DNA of 64,000 nucleotides. Origin: Clarkia xantiana subsp. parviflora. Lineage: Eukaryota; Streptophyta; Magnoliopsida; Myrtales; Onagraceae. Position numbers and translations under genes: made by a program. Below the pieces are notes generated by a model. It was not told the origin of the DNA, did not search any database, and saw nothing but the letters and a program-made list of their open reading frames with translations. Position 1 is the first letter of the stretch. Each line of letters starts with the position of its first letter. Shown here one piece after another: positions 1 through 11,489 of this stretch. The stretch covers positions 21,077,901 to 21,141,900 of the forward strand of contig JAPTYO010000013.1 in NCBI GenBank assembly GCA_036873135.1, in the 5' to 3' direction.

Positions 1-1683
1 AACCACACTCATGCTTACGCGTCATGTGTCTAATGTTCTGAGGAACTCATGCTTGCATATATAATTCTACTTCCAAGTAAATTATCAAATGCGTCTACAT
101 CCTCAACATTCTAGCACACGTGTCAAACATGAATCATTCATATCCATCATATATATTTGGCGACTGGTTTTCAATTTTATAATAATTTTAAACATTAGGG
201 GTTGATTTGCTATTCATGCTTATATTCAATTACGCAACATTCTAGACATGAATCCTAGGCATTTCCAACCATCACAGCATGTCTATCCTAGTGCGCATTC
301 CATATATTTAACCAGGGCTCCGCCCACAACATGCAATATCCAGCTAGCTTACAACATTTCTAATCATGAATATATATATATATTGAATAATAAACAATTG
401 CAATTCAGCCCTCTAATTAATCCAGTCTCAAAAACATGTATCTCCGTGATCCATCCCCATAATCGAAACTAAGCATAAAGGTTAGCAACCCTATGAGCAC
501 TGTGTACTCCATTTAGAGGTTAAAAAACATTTGGATTTTAAAACTTGACCACCCTATTTTATTTAATTGACTTGAATTCGGTTTTGAAAATCATTTCGGT
601 TAAGTCAATTTCGGTCCGTTTGGTCCGGTTCAGTCCGGTCTGAAAAATCTGCTTCGGTTCGGCCCGGTTTTAATTTTAAAATATGTTTTGGTCCGAACCG
701 GTCCAATAAAATAGGGTTTGGTTCGGTTCAACACACAAAACCGGTTGGGTTAGATCCCTTAATTACCCAGGTTCGACCTGACCCGATTAGGTCGAAACGA
801 TTGAGAAAACCCGGTTCGATTTTAATCCGTCCCGGTTTGACATATTGGACCGGCCCAATAATTAAAATTTCAAAGGTTAGGCCGAAATGTTTACTTGTGG
901 CCCAACTATGGTTTTAAAGTCCAAAAATATTTAACTTAGCCACCCAGTAACATTAATTATATAAAATAATTTCCAACATTAAATATATATATATATAAAT
1001 TTCGGACCATATTAAAACATATATATATATTTATTGCTAAGATTCTATCTATAAGATTAAATCAATCAACAATATATATATGTAAAAATCGGCACAATAT
1101 ATAATATATATTTATTTATTGTCAATATCTTAAATAGGGTAACAAATATATTGACAATATATATTTTCTCAATCTTTTAGGCAATTAAATCTATCAATAA
1201 TATCTTTAACCCTATTAAATATTTAGATACATTGATAGTGATAGATTTCTATATATATATTAATGTGAATCTATCATAATGTTCTCAATTATAGATATAT
1301 TGTCACCTTAATTAAAAATTAAAATATGGTCAACAATATAATTTATTCTTTCGGCTGAAATTACTTTGCTTGGTGCCTAAGAAAATAAAAAATTTACTTT
1401 GCAATTTCTTAGGGTTGGCCGAAATACCACATAATTAGAAACAAGTTGTCAAGTTTTAAGATCAAATTTTAATAAGATCTACAATCCAATGTTTGATTCT
1501 GACAAATATTACACTTTTCTTGAAGATCAAGAACATCAAATTAACCAAGAACATCATGAAAATTTCGGATTCACCAACAAACCCAAAAAATCGAAAAATT
1601 TAAAGTTTTCTTTTAAAAATTTCGGTTTTTAATTTTAAACTTCAAGAATACCAATTTATCAAAATCATGAACTCCTAATACAG
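1..1683 (-). mobile_element. Internal 5' leader of a minus-strand Copia element, cut by the window edge
   Basis: This AT-rich stretch lies just inside a minus-strand 5' LTR and primer-binding site, so it should be the untranslated leader of an LTR retrotransposon reading leftward. Positions about 1000-1683 resemble the leader at about 2961-3609, with a shared order of short TTGTCAATATAT-like, ATCAATAATATCT-like and 'cttgaagatca...gaacatcaaa' segments. No gag or pol reading frame is visible before the window edge. The rest of the element may lie outside the window or be deleted. Confidence 0.55.
596..850. repeat. Degenerate GGTTCGG/CCGGTTC-rich repeat
   Basis: Dense, irregular copies of ggtccggttc, ggttcggccc and aaccggt, strongly unlike the AT-rich flanks. 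Similar sequence recurs at about 9130-9440. It looks like a decayed simple repeat or the inside of a small non-autonomous transposon, but I found no convincing terminal repeats or target duplication. Confidence 0.5.
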
Positions 1684-1695
1684 GCTCTGATACCA
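1684..1695 (-). other. Primer-binding site (initiator Met tRNA type)
   Basis: GCTCTGATACCA is the exact reverse complement of TGGTATCAGAGC, the initiator-methionine-tRNA primer site used by most plant Copia elements. It lies one base inside the LTR starting at 1697, which fixes the element as minus strand. Confidence 0.8.
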
Positions 1696-1696
1696 C

Positions 1697-2266
1697 TGTT
1701 AGACTATGGGGAGTAATCACTACGGATACTTAAACAAAGTACATGCTAGTAATTGGAATTACGCAGCGGAAGATTCGCACATACCTTTAAGATGATTCGT
1801 AGACCCAAGATCTTCTCAGGAGGTAGTTCATGATCCTCCGGTCGGGACCCGTAGAGGTTCTTGTTAGAGAAGCCCTACACGGTACACACTCCACAGCAAA
1901 GCCTCTGATCAATTCTTGGCACAGGGACAGATCTCTGGAGTGTTCGACCGAAACTCTGTGGTGTGGGGTTGAGGGTTTTTCTCTCTAAAACACTATAATG
2001 AGGAAATAGTGATTAACCCAAAAATCCCCTAACACCATGTATTTATAGGAGGAGCAAAGTGGACAAAAGTCAACTTTGCCCACACCATAATTTCAGCCGG
2101 CCACTATGCATAGGGAGGCCCAATTTGGGCCTCTCATGTCAGTTGGGATTTGGGTCTGACCCAATTACCCTAATGTGATATATACCTAATTTCCTTAGGT
2201 AAACTATACATATTATGGGCTACCAATTACGGCGTCCATCACCGTATGCTTACAACATACCTAACA
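1697..2266 (-). repeat. Copia LTR (5' LTR of a minus-strand element), 570 bp
   Basis: Bounded by the short inverted repeat TGTTAG...CTAACA, with a primer-binding site immediately to its left. The same LTR family recurs at 3623-4224 and 30850-31460. Shared landmarks include cagcggaagattcgcaca, gatcctccggtcgg, ctctctaaaacact and the 'gggaggcccaattt' stretch. The plus-strand LTRs at 5954, 6854 and 24155 are more distant members that share the 'cttccgctgcgtaatta...agcatgtac' block near their 3' end. No second LTR of this element is in the window. Confidence 0.85.
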
Positions 2267-2960
<694 letters not shown>

Positions 2961-3621
2961 TAGAGATATATAATCAATCAACAATATATATACATATATA
3001 TTTTGCAACACCATATATATATATATATATCTTAAATATATTATTGTCAATATATTAAATATTAGGGATATATTTTCGTCAATAATATATATATATTTTC
3101 ACTATATTTTAGGCAACTATACTATATTATCAATAATATCTAGATCCCTCATATTGTGCTAGATATATTGATAGTTACTATCTATAATTATCTTGCGAAC
3201 CTTACCCTAATTTTGACCTAATCAAAGGTACCAAAAATTCGGTCGAAACCTATAGTGAAAAATACATCAAAATTTTCGGTCACTTGGGTTACTTGTTGAC
3301 TAATAAATTAAAATTTTCACATTGAACTCTAAAGGAGGTTCGGCCGAAACTTAGGGTTAGGGTTTGTGGTCAAATTTCAAGATCAAATCTTGTCATGATC
3401 AAGACTCCAAAGTTTTATTTTGATAAAAGTTTTGTTTTTCTTGAAGATCATGAACATCAAACTTTACTATGAACATTATGAAAACTCGGCCAATACGATT
3501 TTACCCCAAAAATCGGAAATTTAAAGCTTTAAAAACCTTTAAAATTTCGGTCATAATCAAGAAAACCAAGAACACCAATTTTATCAAAAACAAGAACTCC
3601 CTAACACATGCTCTCATATCA
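2961..3621 (-). mobile_element. Leader and primer-binding site of a second minus-strand Copia element
   Basis: Resembles the leader left of the 1697 LTR, in the same orientation, and ends in a decayed primer-binding site GCTCTCATATCA (3610-3621), two mismatches from the exact site at 1684. Similarity stops near 2960 where the GA block begins, so this is a truncated 5' portion. No coding sequence is visible. Confidence 0.6.
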
Positions 3622-3622
3622 C

Positions 3623-4224
3623 TGTAGGATTTAGAGGATTAATACTACGGAAACAAAACCCTAGATACGTGCATGGTAACTAATACGCAACGGAATAAGA
3701 TGCACATACCTATGATGTTTCCTGTAGCCCAAGACCGTTGAGGGGACTTCTTTATCCGCCGAAAGGTTCCTGTAGAGGTTCCTGTTAGAGAAGCCTTACG
3801 CGAGTTATGCCTCACAGCAAAGCCTCAGTCGATTCTTCACGGGATGGATCTCCTGGAGTAAATTGCTTGACACAATTTGGCACCTCCTTTCTCCTTAGGT
3901 GTTTCGGCCGAACTAGCTAGATATTAGGGATGAGGGTTTTCTTTTAATCTCACCACTTAGGACGAGAGAATTAGCATTAGCACTATCAAACCCTTCTAGG
4001 ACTCCCTATTTATAAGAGGAGTAAAGTAGACAAAAGTCCACTTTACCCCTACTAGAAGTTTCGGTCGGCCATGTCTATAGGGATGCCCAATTTTGGGCCT
4101 CCCATGTCATTTGGGATTTTAGGCCTAGCCCAAAATCTCTGATGTGACATTACCTAATTACTTAGGTATATGGACTTAATTAATGGGCTCCCAATTACGG
4201 TGGCCCATAGTCCAAATGCTTACA
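3623..4224 (-). repeat. Copia LTR, minus strand, truncated at its outer end
   Basis: Same family as 1697-2266 by colinear blocks such as gcgcaacggaataagatgcacatacc and the 'gggatgcccaattttgggcct' region. It starts at TGTAGG beside the primer site. The expected outer terminus (...ACATACCTAACA in the relative) is missing: similarity stops at 'atgcttacaa', and plus-strand Copia coding sequence starts immediately. Confidence 0.75.
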
Positions 4225-4897
4225 AGTGCAGAGTACCTCAGTATGGTTGGCAGTCTGATGTACGCCATGCAATGCACTCGTCCGGATATCTGTTACGTTG
4301 TGGGCTTAGTAGCACGTTTCCAATCAGACCTTGGATATCAACATTTATAGCCGTGAAACAAATTTTTCAATATCTGAAAGGTACTGCCGACTACGGACTG
4401 TGCTATGAGGTAGTAAGCTTGAATTGTCCGGGTTCAGTGACGCCGACCATGGTGGCGATCCGGATGATCGTAAGTCCACCTCAGGTGGAGTATTTCCCCT
4501 TGCTAAAGTCATCATTTCATGGATGAGTAATAAGCAATCTTGTGTCACGCTGTCTACGATGGAATCCGAATTCATAGCACTCTTTAAGAATGCATAGGAG
4601 GTTGTCTGGCTTAAGATACTCTTGACTGCTCTTCTTGACGTCAAGAACGGGAGTAAGCATGTGAGGATTTACTCTAACAGTCAAGCAGCGATAGCGGCAG
4701 TTAAGAATCCAAAGTAATATAGTAGGAAGAAACACATTGATATTAAATATAATTATGCGAAGAGTATCGTAGAAGAAAAACTGACCACATTAGAATACTT
4801 GTCCTCTGAGAGTATGGTGGCAGACTCATTGACAAAACATTTACGCAGGGAAGTTTTCGAAAAGCATGTCAAAATGCTTGGACTGCGTATGGTTTAA
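4225..4897 (+). pseudogene. Copia pol remnant, RNase H region
   Basis: Translation in shifting frames gives the C-terminal part of a Copia polyprotein. Recognisable pieces are MYAMQCTRPDICYVVGLVA, a Y-L-K-G-T-x-D-Y-G-L-C-Y-E segment, a T-M-E-S-E-F-I-A-L segment and a final D-S-L-T-K region before TAA at 4895. It is colinear with 22386-23042 of the longer Copia copy. Frameshifts and stops (for example the TAG after 'aagaatgca') break it. Reverse transcriptase and everything upstream are absent, cut at the junction with the minus-strand LTR. Confidence 0.8.
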
Positions 4898-5953
4898 GAG
4901 GCTTGTTTTATTTCAATAACATTTTAAGCTTTTAAAATAAAAAAATTGCAAATTTGAATTTATGATTTTACGACGTCAAGATGGCTGCATTACATCAGAT
5001 TTACGGTCTATAAACTAGTCGTTGGAGTGTAAAACCTCCCAATAAAATATGTCAAATATGGGTCTTACCTTGTCACATAGGCACGGTCGTCTTGATGGAG
5101 GGAGAACTTTTACCATGTCAATGCTAAGAACCACGGTGTTTTGAAAGATAAACCTGGTTAAGCAAAACGATCATTTGGTTTCGGGGCAACACGACATGAT
5201 CATTTTTTTGCGGGTCGTCGTGATGATCTATGTTCGTCAGTAACCACATTCTGGGCCAGATGAAAATCTGCGATAGCGTTTGACATATCCCACTCTTGAC
5301 AATATGTAAGTTCGGGTTATGCTATAAACGCGCACTTGATACTAAGCGTGCCACGTTCGACCACGGGGTCAGGCTCGGTTGTGCTAGGTGGAATCTTCCG
5401 AGATTTTGATGGGCGCAAACTTCTTCACGTTGAGCGTGTGACTGATCCCCAGTTCTTACTGAAGGAGCACCCGAAGTATCCTTACCACTCAGAACTCATA
5501 TCTTATGTTGGGCTCAATGTTTGCCTCCAGGCGTATGAACGTTGTGCCCGAATAAAAAGGCCCAGTGACCACGTACTGGAAACCGGTTGAGTTTGACTGA
5601 GGATATGAGCAATGGGGATTGTCATGCACATCTGTAATTCTCCGAATCTTGTATTCACTAGGTGGCAACCAACCGGATATTAGTTGAAGGTTGTGAATAC
5701 TTGTAAGGATGCCTTGGAGAAGTGTTCATATGTGGAAACTAGGCAATTGGAGAGTAACAGTTGACCAGGGATACAGTGCAGCAAAGAGACATTACAAAAC
5801 TTTTAACTGATGAGTAACACGATGTCCGTTGTGTCTGCCGGTCGCACAGCAAACCTCGTATGAAAAATTCGGAAGCTGGGCTGGATCGAAGAATAAATGT
5901 TGATTGGTTGGTCGACAACATATTAACAGGCACCCTCTCCAGCGAGTGGGACA
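4898..5953 (+). other. 3' non-coding region of the truncated Copia element
   Basis: About 1.05 kb between the pol stop and the 3' LTR. It is colinear with 23043-24154, including 'ataaactagtcgttggagtgtaaa' and 'gcacggtcgtcttgatgga' blocks and a 'caattggagagtaacagttgaccaggg' block just before the LTR. Two copies with the same long non-coding tract suggest it is a family trait. No frame in it looks coding. Confidence 0.7.
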
Positions 5954-6539
5954 TGTTGGCAATTGGGAATCGGTTGCCGTAATAGGAGCCCTTGAACATA
6001 AGCCCAACACCTAAGTAATTGGATAATGTCACATTAGGGATTTTGGGCTAGGCCTAAAATCCCAATTGAGATGAGAGTCCCAAAATTGGGTCTCCCCTTT
6101 ACCTTATGTGGCCGACCGAACTAGGGTAATTCCCTAGGTAGGTTTTGCCCACCTCCTATTATAAACAGAGAGGGTTAGGGATTTTTTTGTGGTTAATCAT
6201 CTTCCTCCGAAGTGTTGAGACAAAAGAAATCTCTCCTCCCTATACAAATAGTTCGGCCGAACCTATAGAGCAAGGAGGTGCCAAATTTCTTCGAACAATC
6301 ATTCCGGAGATCCATCTTGCTGACGAATTGAAAAGAGTCTTTGCGGTGGAGACCATTACGTGTAGGTGATTCCTTAACCAGAACTCCTACAGGAGCCATC
6401 TGGCGGACCGCGAACTCCCTATCACGATCTTGGGTCTACGGAAAGCTTGAAACTGATTTGTGCCCCTATCCTCTGCGTAATTAGTTTACTTGGCATGTAC
6501 ACGTGTTTTAATCCATAGTAACTATCCCTAATTCCAACA
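5954..6539 (+). repeat. Copia 3' LTR of the truncated copy, 586 bp
   Basis: Starts TGTTGG and ends CCAACA, and follows the Copia 3' non-coding tract. It contains a TATAAA-like box (about 6161) and TTCGGCCGAA, and is related to the LTRs at 6854 and 24155. The matching 5' LTR is absent. Confidence 0.8.
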
Positions 6540-6853
6540 GGAAGATCTCCCAGTCGGACCCAGTCGGTTCAACTCCCTTATCCATATAAATCCACAACAC
6601 AATCGCAACTTCCAAAGAAGTAAAGTGAGCATTCGTCTTAAGTTCAAGTCCTAAGTCAAGGAGAGCTTACAATCAAGAATGGAAACGGGAGGAACACGAT
6701 CAAGAAGGTACTCCCCAAAAACCCTGGAAGTACTCTAAGGAAAAGTGAAGGCGGAACACACCGAGTTCGACAGTGCCTCAATAAAATTTTCACCGTCTGA
6801 TCGGACCCGCAAATCCGACGCAAGGCGCACCTATCGATATCACCAGTCCGACA
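6540..6853 (+). other. Unassigned 314-bp segment between two LTRs
   Basis: GC-balanced sequence with 'cagtcggacccagtcgg' and 'gatcggacccgc' blocks, unlike the AT-rich Copia flanks. Its style matches the sequence right of 24760 ('ggtcggatcgcctgacccggccgg'). I read it as the left remnant of the element into which the 6854-24760 Copia inserted. No coding sequence is recognised. Confidence 0.35.
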
Positions 6854-7445
6854 TGTTGGCATTTAGTGTACATGGGACGCCGTATAGGAGCTTATTAATA
6901 TAAGCTCAACATGCTAAGTCTAATTTTGGGTATGCCACATAAGGGATTTTGGGTCAGGCCGAAATCCACATGGGTCATAAGCTTCCAAAAGGCCCGGCCC
7001 AATTGACTTGTGTAGTTCGGCCGAAGTGAGCACAAAAGCCCTAGATGGGTTTTTCTCACCACCTCTTATAAATAGGAGGTGTTATGGAATTCTTGGGGTT
7101 GGTCACTCTCTCCCTTTAGTTGTCAGAAAAGAAATCCCCTCTCCGTATATTACATAGGTTCGGCCAAACCTCATCAAGAGGAAAAAGGTGTTGAATTGTG
7201 ACAATCAATTCACCCTGGAGATCTATCCAGCAACCGGACCGAAGAGGCGTTGCTGTGGAGACCATTGTCTGTGGATTGCTCATTAACCAGAGTTCACCGT
7301 AGATCGTGAACTCCCTCGTGACGTCCTTAGGCTACGGACTGAATAATCGCAAAAATAGGTATGTGCACTCTTCCACTGTGTAATTAGTTTAACCAGCAAA
7401 TACATTTGGTTCTGATCCGTATTTTTTATCCCCAAGAATCCAACA
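6854..7445 (+). repeat. Copia 5' LTR, 592 bp
   Basis: TGTTGG...CCAACA ends, with a primer-binding site right after it. Carries a TATAAA box at about 7066. Closest relative is 24155-24760. Confidence 0.85.
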
Positions 7446-7446
7446 G

Positions 7447-7458
7447 TAGTATTAGAGC
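7447..7458 (+). other. Decayed Copia primer-binding site
   Basis: TAGTATTAGAGC differs at two positions from the canonical TGGTATCAGAGC (initiator Met tRNA). Both changes are transitions (G to A, C to T). It marks the LTR at 6854 as the 5' LTR. Confidence 0.7.
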
Positions 7459-7590
7459 AAGTGTATTGTGTTCATGATTTTTTAAATAAAAACATGATTT
7501 TTTTTTTATCAAAATTGGATTTTTGATTTTTAAGCGAGGTAAAATTTGATCTTGAAATTGCTCACCGAACCTTAGGGGCCGCGCCGTAGC

Positions 7591-8700
7591 TAGGGGTGAG
7601 CAGTTGTCCACCAAGACAAAAACCAAGACCAACACTGCCCAAGACCGAGTCCAAAAGACCAAGTCCATTTTGGACCAAGACCATTGGTCCTTCTATTTTG
7701 GTCTTATTTGGTCCTGGTCTTAATTTTGGTCCAAGACCGAAAGGACCATTAAGACCATTTGAGACCATTTAGGACCATTAAGACCATTATATTGTTAAAA
7801 AAACTGAAAATCTCAATAATAATAAAAAATTTGAACGTCTCAAACTCTGAGAAATATATGCATTATGAGAAAAATATTTAATTTAGACAATAATATTTGT
7901 TTTATTTGTAGTTTGACTGGTCAAAATTATTGAATAATTATTAGTCGTATCGTAATTTAGGATTATATATTTTAGGGAATTTCTCTGTATATTAAGTTCC
8001 CTATTCGAATTCTATATTTGTATTTATTTTAGGAAGAATTAACATATAATATATATACATATATATATATATATAAGGTACACATTTTTTATTGCCAAAA
8101 ATGTATTCTGTGATCTTAGTTTCCACGTAAAGCCGATGGTAGACCTAATATAGATTTGGATCTATAATGATTTGGATCCAGGACGAAGTTAGAATATTTT
8201 TTCCAGGCCTAAATTATTTATTTTATTCGATGCGTAGTAATGGACTAACACGGTATTATTGCGGATTCTTGTTATAAAATGTTGTGCTATTTACATCAAC
8301 ATCATTTGGAATTCTTATGTTTATATAATATAATTGGAATAATTATAATAAGTTTCTCAATAATTATCCCACAAGAAAAAACATTTAATAATTAGTTCTC
8401 ATTTCCTCTACTCCACTCTATTATATATAATTATAATAAGTGCATTTTTAATTTATGATATGATTATTATAAAAATAATATTTTAAAAATTAAAAAATAA
8501 AAATAAAAATGGTCTTAAATGATCCTAATGGTCTGGACCGAAACCAGGACAAAAAAGACCAAGACCATTTTAAATGGTCCAAATGGTCCTGGTTTGGTCC
8601 TGGACCATTTAGAGGAGGACCATTTAGAGGAGGACCATTTTAAATGGTCTTACATTGTCTTGGTTGGTCCTAGACCAAGACCAGACCATGCTTAGCCCTA
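7591..8700. mobile_element. Non-autonomous hAT-type element, 1110 bp
   Basis: Left end TAGGGGTGAGCAG and right end (reverse complement) TAGGGCTAAGCATG form hAT-style imperfect terminal inverted repeats. The flanks are gccgtagc (7583-7590) and gccgttgc (8701-8708), an 8-bp target duplication with one mismatch. Both ends are packed with GGACCATTT and AAGACC repeats, typical of hAT subterminal regions, and the centre is AT-rich. No transposase frame is present, so it would need one supplied in trans. Confidence 0.85.
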
Positions 8701-8943
8701 GCCGTTGCCGTGGCTTGGCCGTGGTGGCCACGGCAAGCCACAACGGCACGATCATCAACAAAAAAAAATTATTATTGTTTTACTCGATCGGCTAGGGTTC
8801 GTCGCGGAGTCAAATCGTGACATTAATTACCGATTTTATGCATAATTATAGGGATATAGATATATTTGGTGATAGATACTTACCTAAAAAGATTAAGAAA
8901 ATATATTTATTCATAGATATTATCCATAAAATAAAATCTAATC

Positions 8944-8995
<52 letters not shown>

Positions 8996-9545
8996 CACAT
9001 TGATTATTTATTGGATGATATCTATAATATTTATCGTTACTTGACGGCCAAGTTAAGTTTTTAGTGGAATTTAAAACCCTACTTAGCTACCAAGTGACAT
9101 TTCAGTTGTAACCCTAGGTATAGTGGCGGATCCAAATGTGCAACCGGTTCGGGTTGATCGACCTAGATAACCCGTGGGATCCGAACCGGTTCGGGTCGGG
9201 TTCCACCGGTTCAAACGGGTCGGGTCGACCGACCCAGATTTCTCAATCAATTCAATCAGGTCGGGTCGGACAAGGTGGGCTAATGGGTCGGGTCAACCCG
9301 ACCCGGTTCATGTAAAACCGAACGGAGCGAATTGGACCGAACCGGTCAGACCAGGTTGACTGGACCGGTCGGACGAGGTTGTTCAAACCGAACTGGTTTG
9401 ACCGGACCGGTTCAACTGAAATTGGTTCAGGTCAAATTTAAAATCCAAAATTATTTTAACTTTAAAATTACCTACACAATGCGAATTGGTTTGGTATTCA
9501 AATATTTTAATCAAATTTGATGCCTAGTTTCGGGTATGGGGATGG
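8701..9545 (+). other. Copia leader remnant with a TA microsatellite and CGGGTC-rich block
   Basis: Continuation of the Copia 5' untranslated region between two insertions. It contains a TA run at about 8947-8991 and, at about 9130-9440, a block dense in ggtcgggtc, cccgaccc and accggtt like the one at 596-850. No gene is supported; the short open frames in the block reflect its composition. Confidence 0.5.
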
Positions 9546-10980
9546 TGTAAACACCTAATTTTGGACCACGTGCGATACGCGTGACATGTGACGCGCTAAA
9601 TGAGGAAATATCTAAATATGGCAAGCCAGGAAGCTTCCAAGAATGCTCCAGTGCAAAATTAGGATAGTTATCTATATTTATTGTAGTGTATATTTTCTGA
9701 ATATTTATATTAAGTGTTCAAAATATTTAATATTAATTAGGAGAATAAATCAGTTTATTTATTTCCTAGATTAGATTGTAAACCTAGGCATTATATATAG
9801 CACAGCATCAGATATTGTAAGGGAGGACGACATGAATGGAAAAACAAAAAAGTTGACCGCAAGTTATGTTTTTTTTAATTGATAACCAATTGTTATTATT
9901 ATTATAGTAGATATTATATTATTATTATTATGTAGTTGTTAACAATTTAACAGGTATGTACTGTTCTTCTTCTTCGTGGAATGCGCCCGCCGCCGTGTTC
10001 CACATCAAGCTCCACCGGTGACTTCTTGACCATCCACCACTAAGGCCCGCCGGTAATTACCTCTGACCTCCGTCTCCGACGATCGACAGGCCTCCTCTCT
10101 ATCGACGACCCCCCGTGTTTACCTTCGGCTGCAGTCACGATCCGACCGGCCACCTCCCTACTTCCCCGACCACGGTTCAGATCCACCATCGCTCCACAAC
10201 GCTCAGTTCCACCGTTGTTTCCGACTCCGGCGATTTAGTCCGTCACCGATCTCCGCCCAGCACCGATCCACCTTGATAGTCCGCTGCTTCTACTTCCCAA
10301 TCGAATTGTGATAGCCATCGTCCACCACAACTTTGTTCTGATTCGTCACTCCGAGCTCCTCCCCGACCTCGTTCCAATAATCCATGTCATCGCAGCTCCC
10401 TCACCTCAGCCGACTTTAGCTTCTCAAGCCCAGCCATCTTTGTCATCACCCATAGCAAATTTTGGACAGCATCGTCATTGTCTCTGCCTAAGCCATCCAT
10501 GGAGTTGAAGTTCAATTCTTGGTTGGTGGAGACTTGTAAATCCTGGTACGTTCATAATGTTGATTAGGAATGTACATGTTGAGTGTTTTTCTTATATTTA
10601 TATACTATGTATTTATGTAGTGTATTTTATACTAAAATAATGCAAGTTTTCGTCACCACTAACTAGCTGTGGATTATTTAGTTAATTAGGTTGATTAGAA
10701 TTGTAGTTATTGTTATTATTATTTATTTTTAAGAAACATGTCAATGTAGTGAATTGAGTACCGAAAGGGCGTGATTAAATCCATGTGTTTTAATTCGTAA
10801 TGGAACCCCCGAACTTGAATTTCTGATCGTAGACCGGTGTTATACCTAGGTGTTTAATTCGTTATTCGCTTAGGTAATTTAGGGATTCTAGTTAGCCTTA
10901 CAATTAACTAGTGGCGACTCTTTCAAAATCCACGTTTTCAAAACGTAATTCGCCGTAGGTCGGATTTTTAGGGTCTGACA
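9546..10980 (+). repeat. 5' LTR, 1435 bp
   Basis: Near-identical to 16244-17678; visible differences include ggatagttatc against ggataattatc, ttgtagtg against ttgcagtg, and tttcctag against ttttctag. Contains TATATATAG at about 9792 and a GC-rich central block (9975-10510) whose 66-codon open frame is repeated in the other LTR and is not evidence of a gene. Confidence 0.95.
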
Positions 10981-10982
10981 AT

Positions 10983-11002
10983 TTGGCGACTCTGCTGGGG
11001 AC
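10983..11002 (+). other. Primer-binding site, Ogre/Tat style
   Basis: GGCGACTCTGCTGGGGA directly follows the 5' LTR. Ogre and related Tat-lineage elements use a very similar 'TGGCGACTCCACTGGGGA' site, attributed to an arginine tRNA. I assign this one by that resemblance. Confidence 0.65.
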
Positions 11003-11489
11003 TTTAGAGGGTTCGGGCTCATTGTATTCGCTTATTGCCATGTTTTTTGAGTTTTTATATTTTATTGACTTCACCATTCTAACTTTGTTTTTTTTGTGAC
11101 AGGTACATATTTTTAGAGTTATTAACTAACGTTTTCTTTTTTTGTGGCATTGTTTATATTCGCACACACACCACTTTAGTGTAATATAAAAAATGCCTAA
11201 ATCCCAGAGCAACTAGGAACCCCGGAGAGTTAGTAAGGGTACGACCGCGTGGCCGAGCCGCCGGAACGACTCAGAACAACTCCACTCGCTTGTGAAGGTC
11301 TTATGATCCCTATGATGGGGTGAGGAAACCACCTTGTCGGGAACCTATCAGTGGAACCTACCTTGTAGAGCAAAGCCACACATTTTTTACCCCCTAACAT
11401 GTTGTGTTCTATCCGTGTTTTTTGTTGTTGTAAAAAAGAGTCGTCAGGAAAACTGTAAGTTTTTTAACTGTGTAATTTTTATTCTTACG

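Noticed and set aside
10308..10508. 66-codon frame found twice (also 17006-17206)
   Set aside because: The two copies are the same place in the two LTRs of one element; duplication does not show coding.
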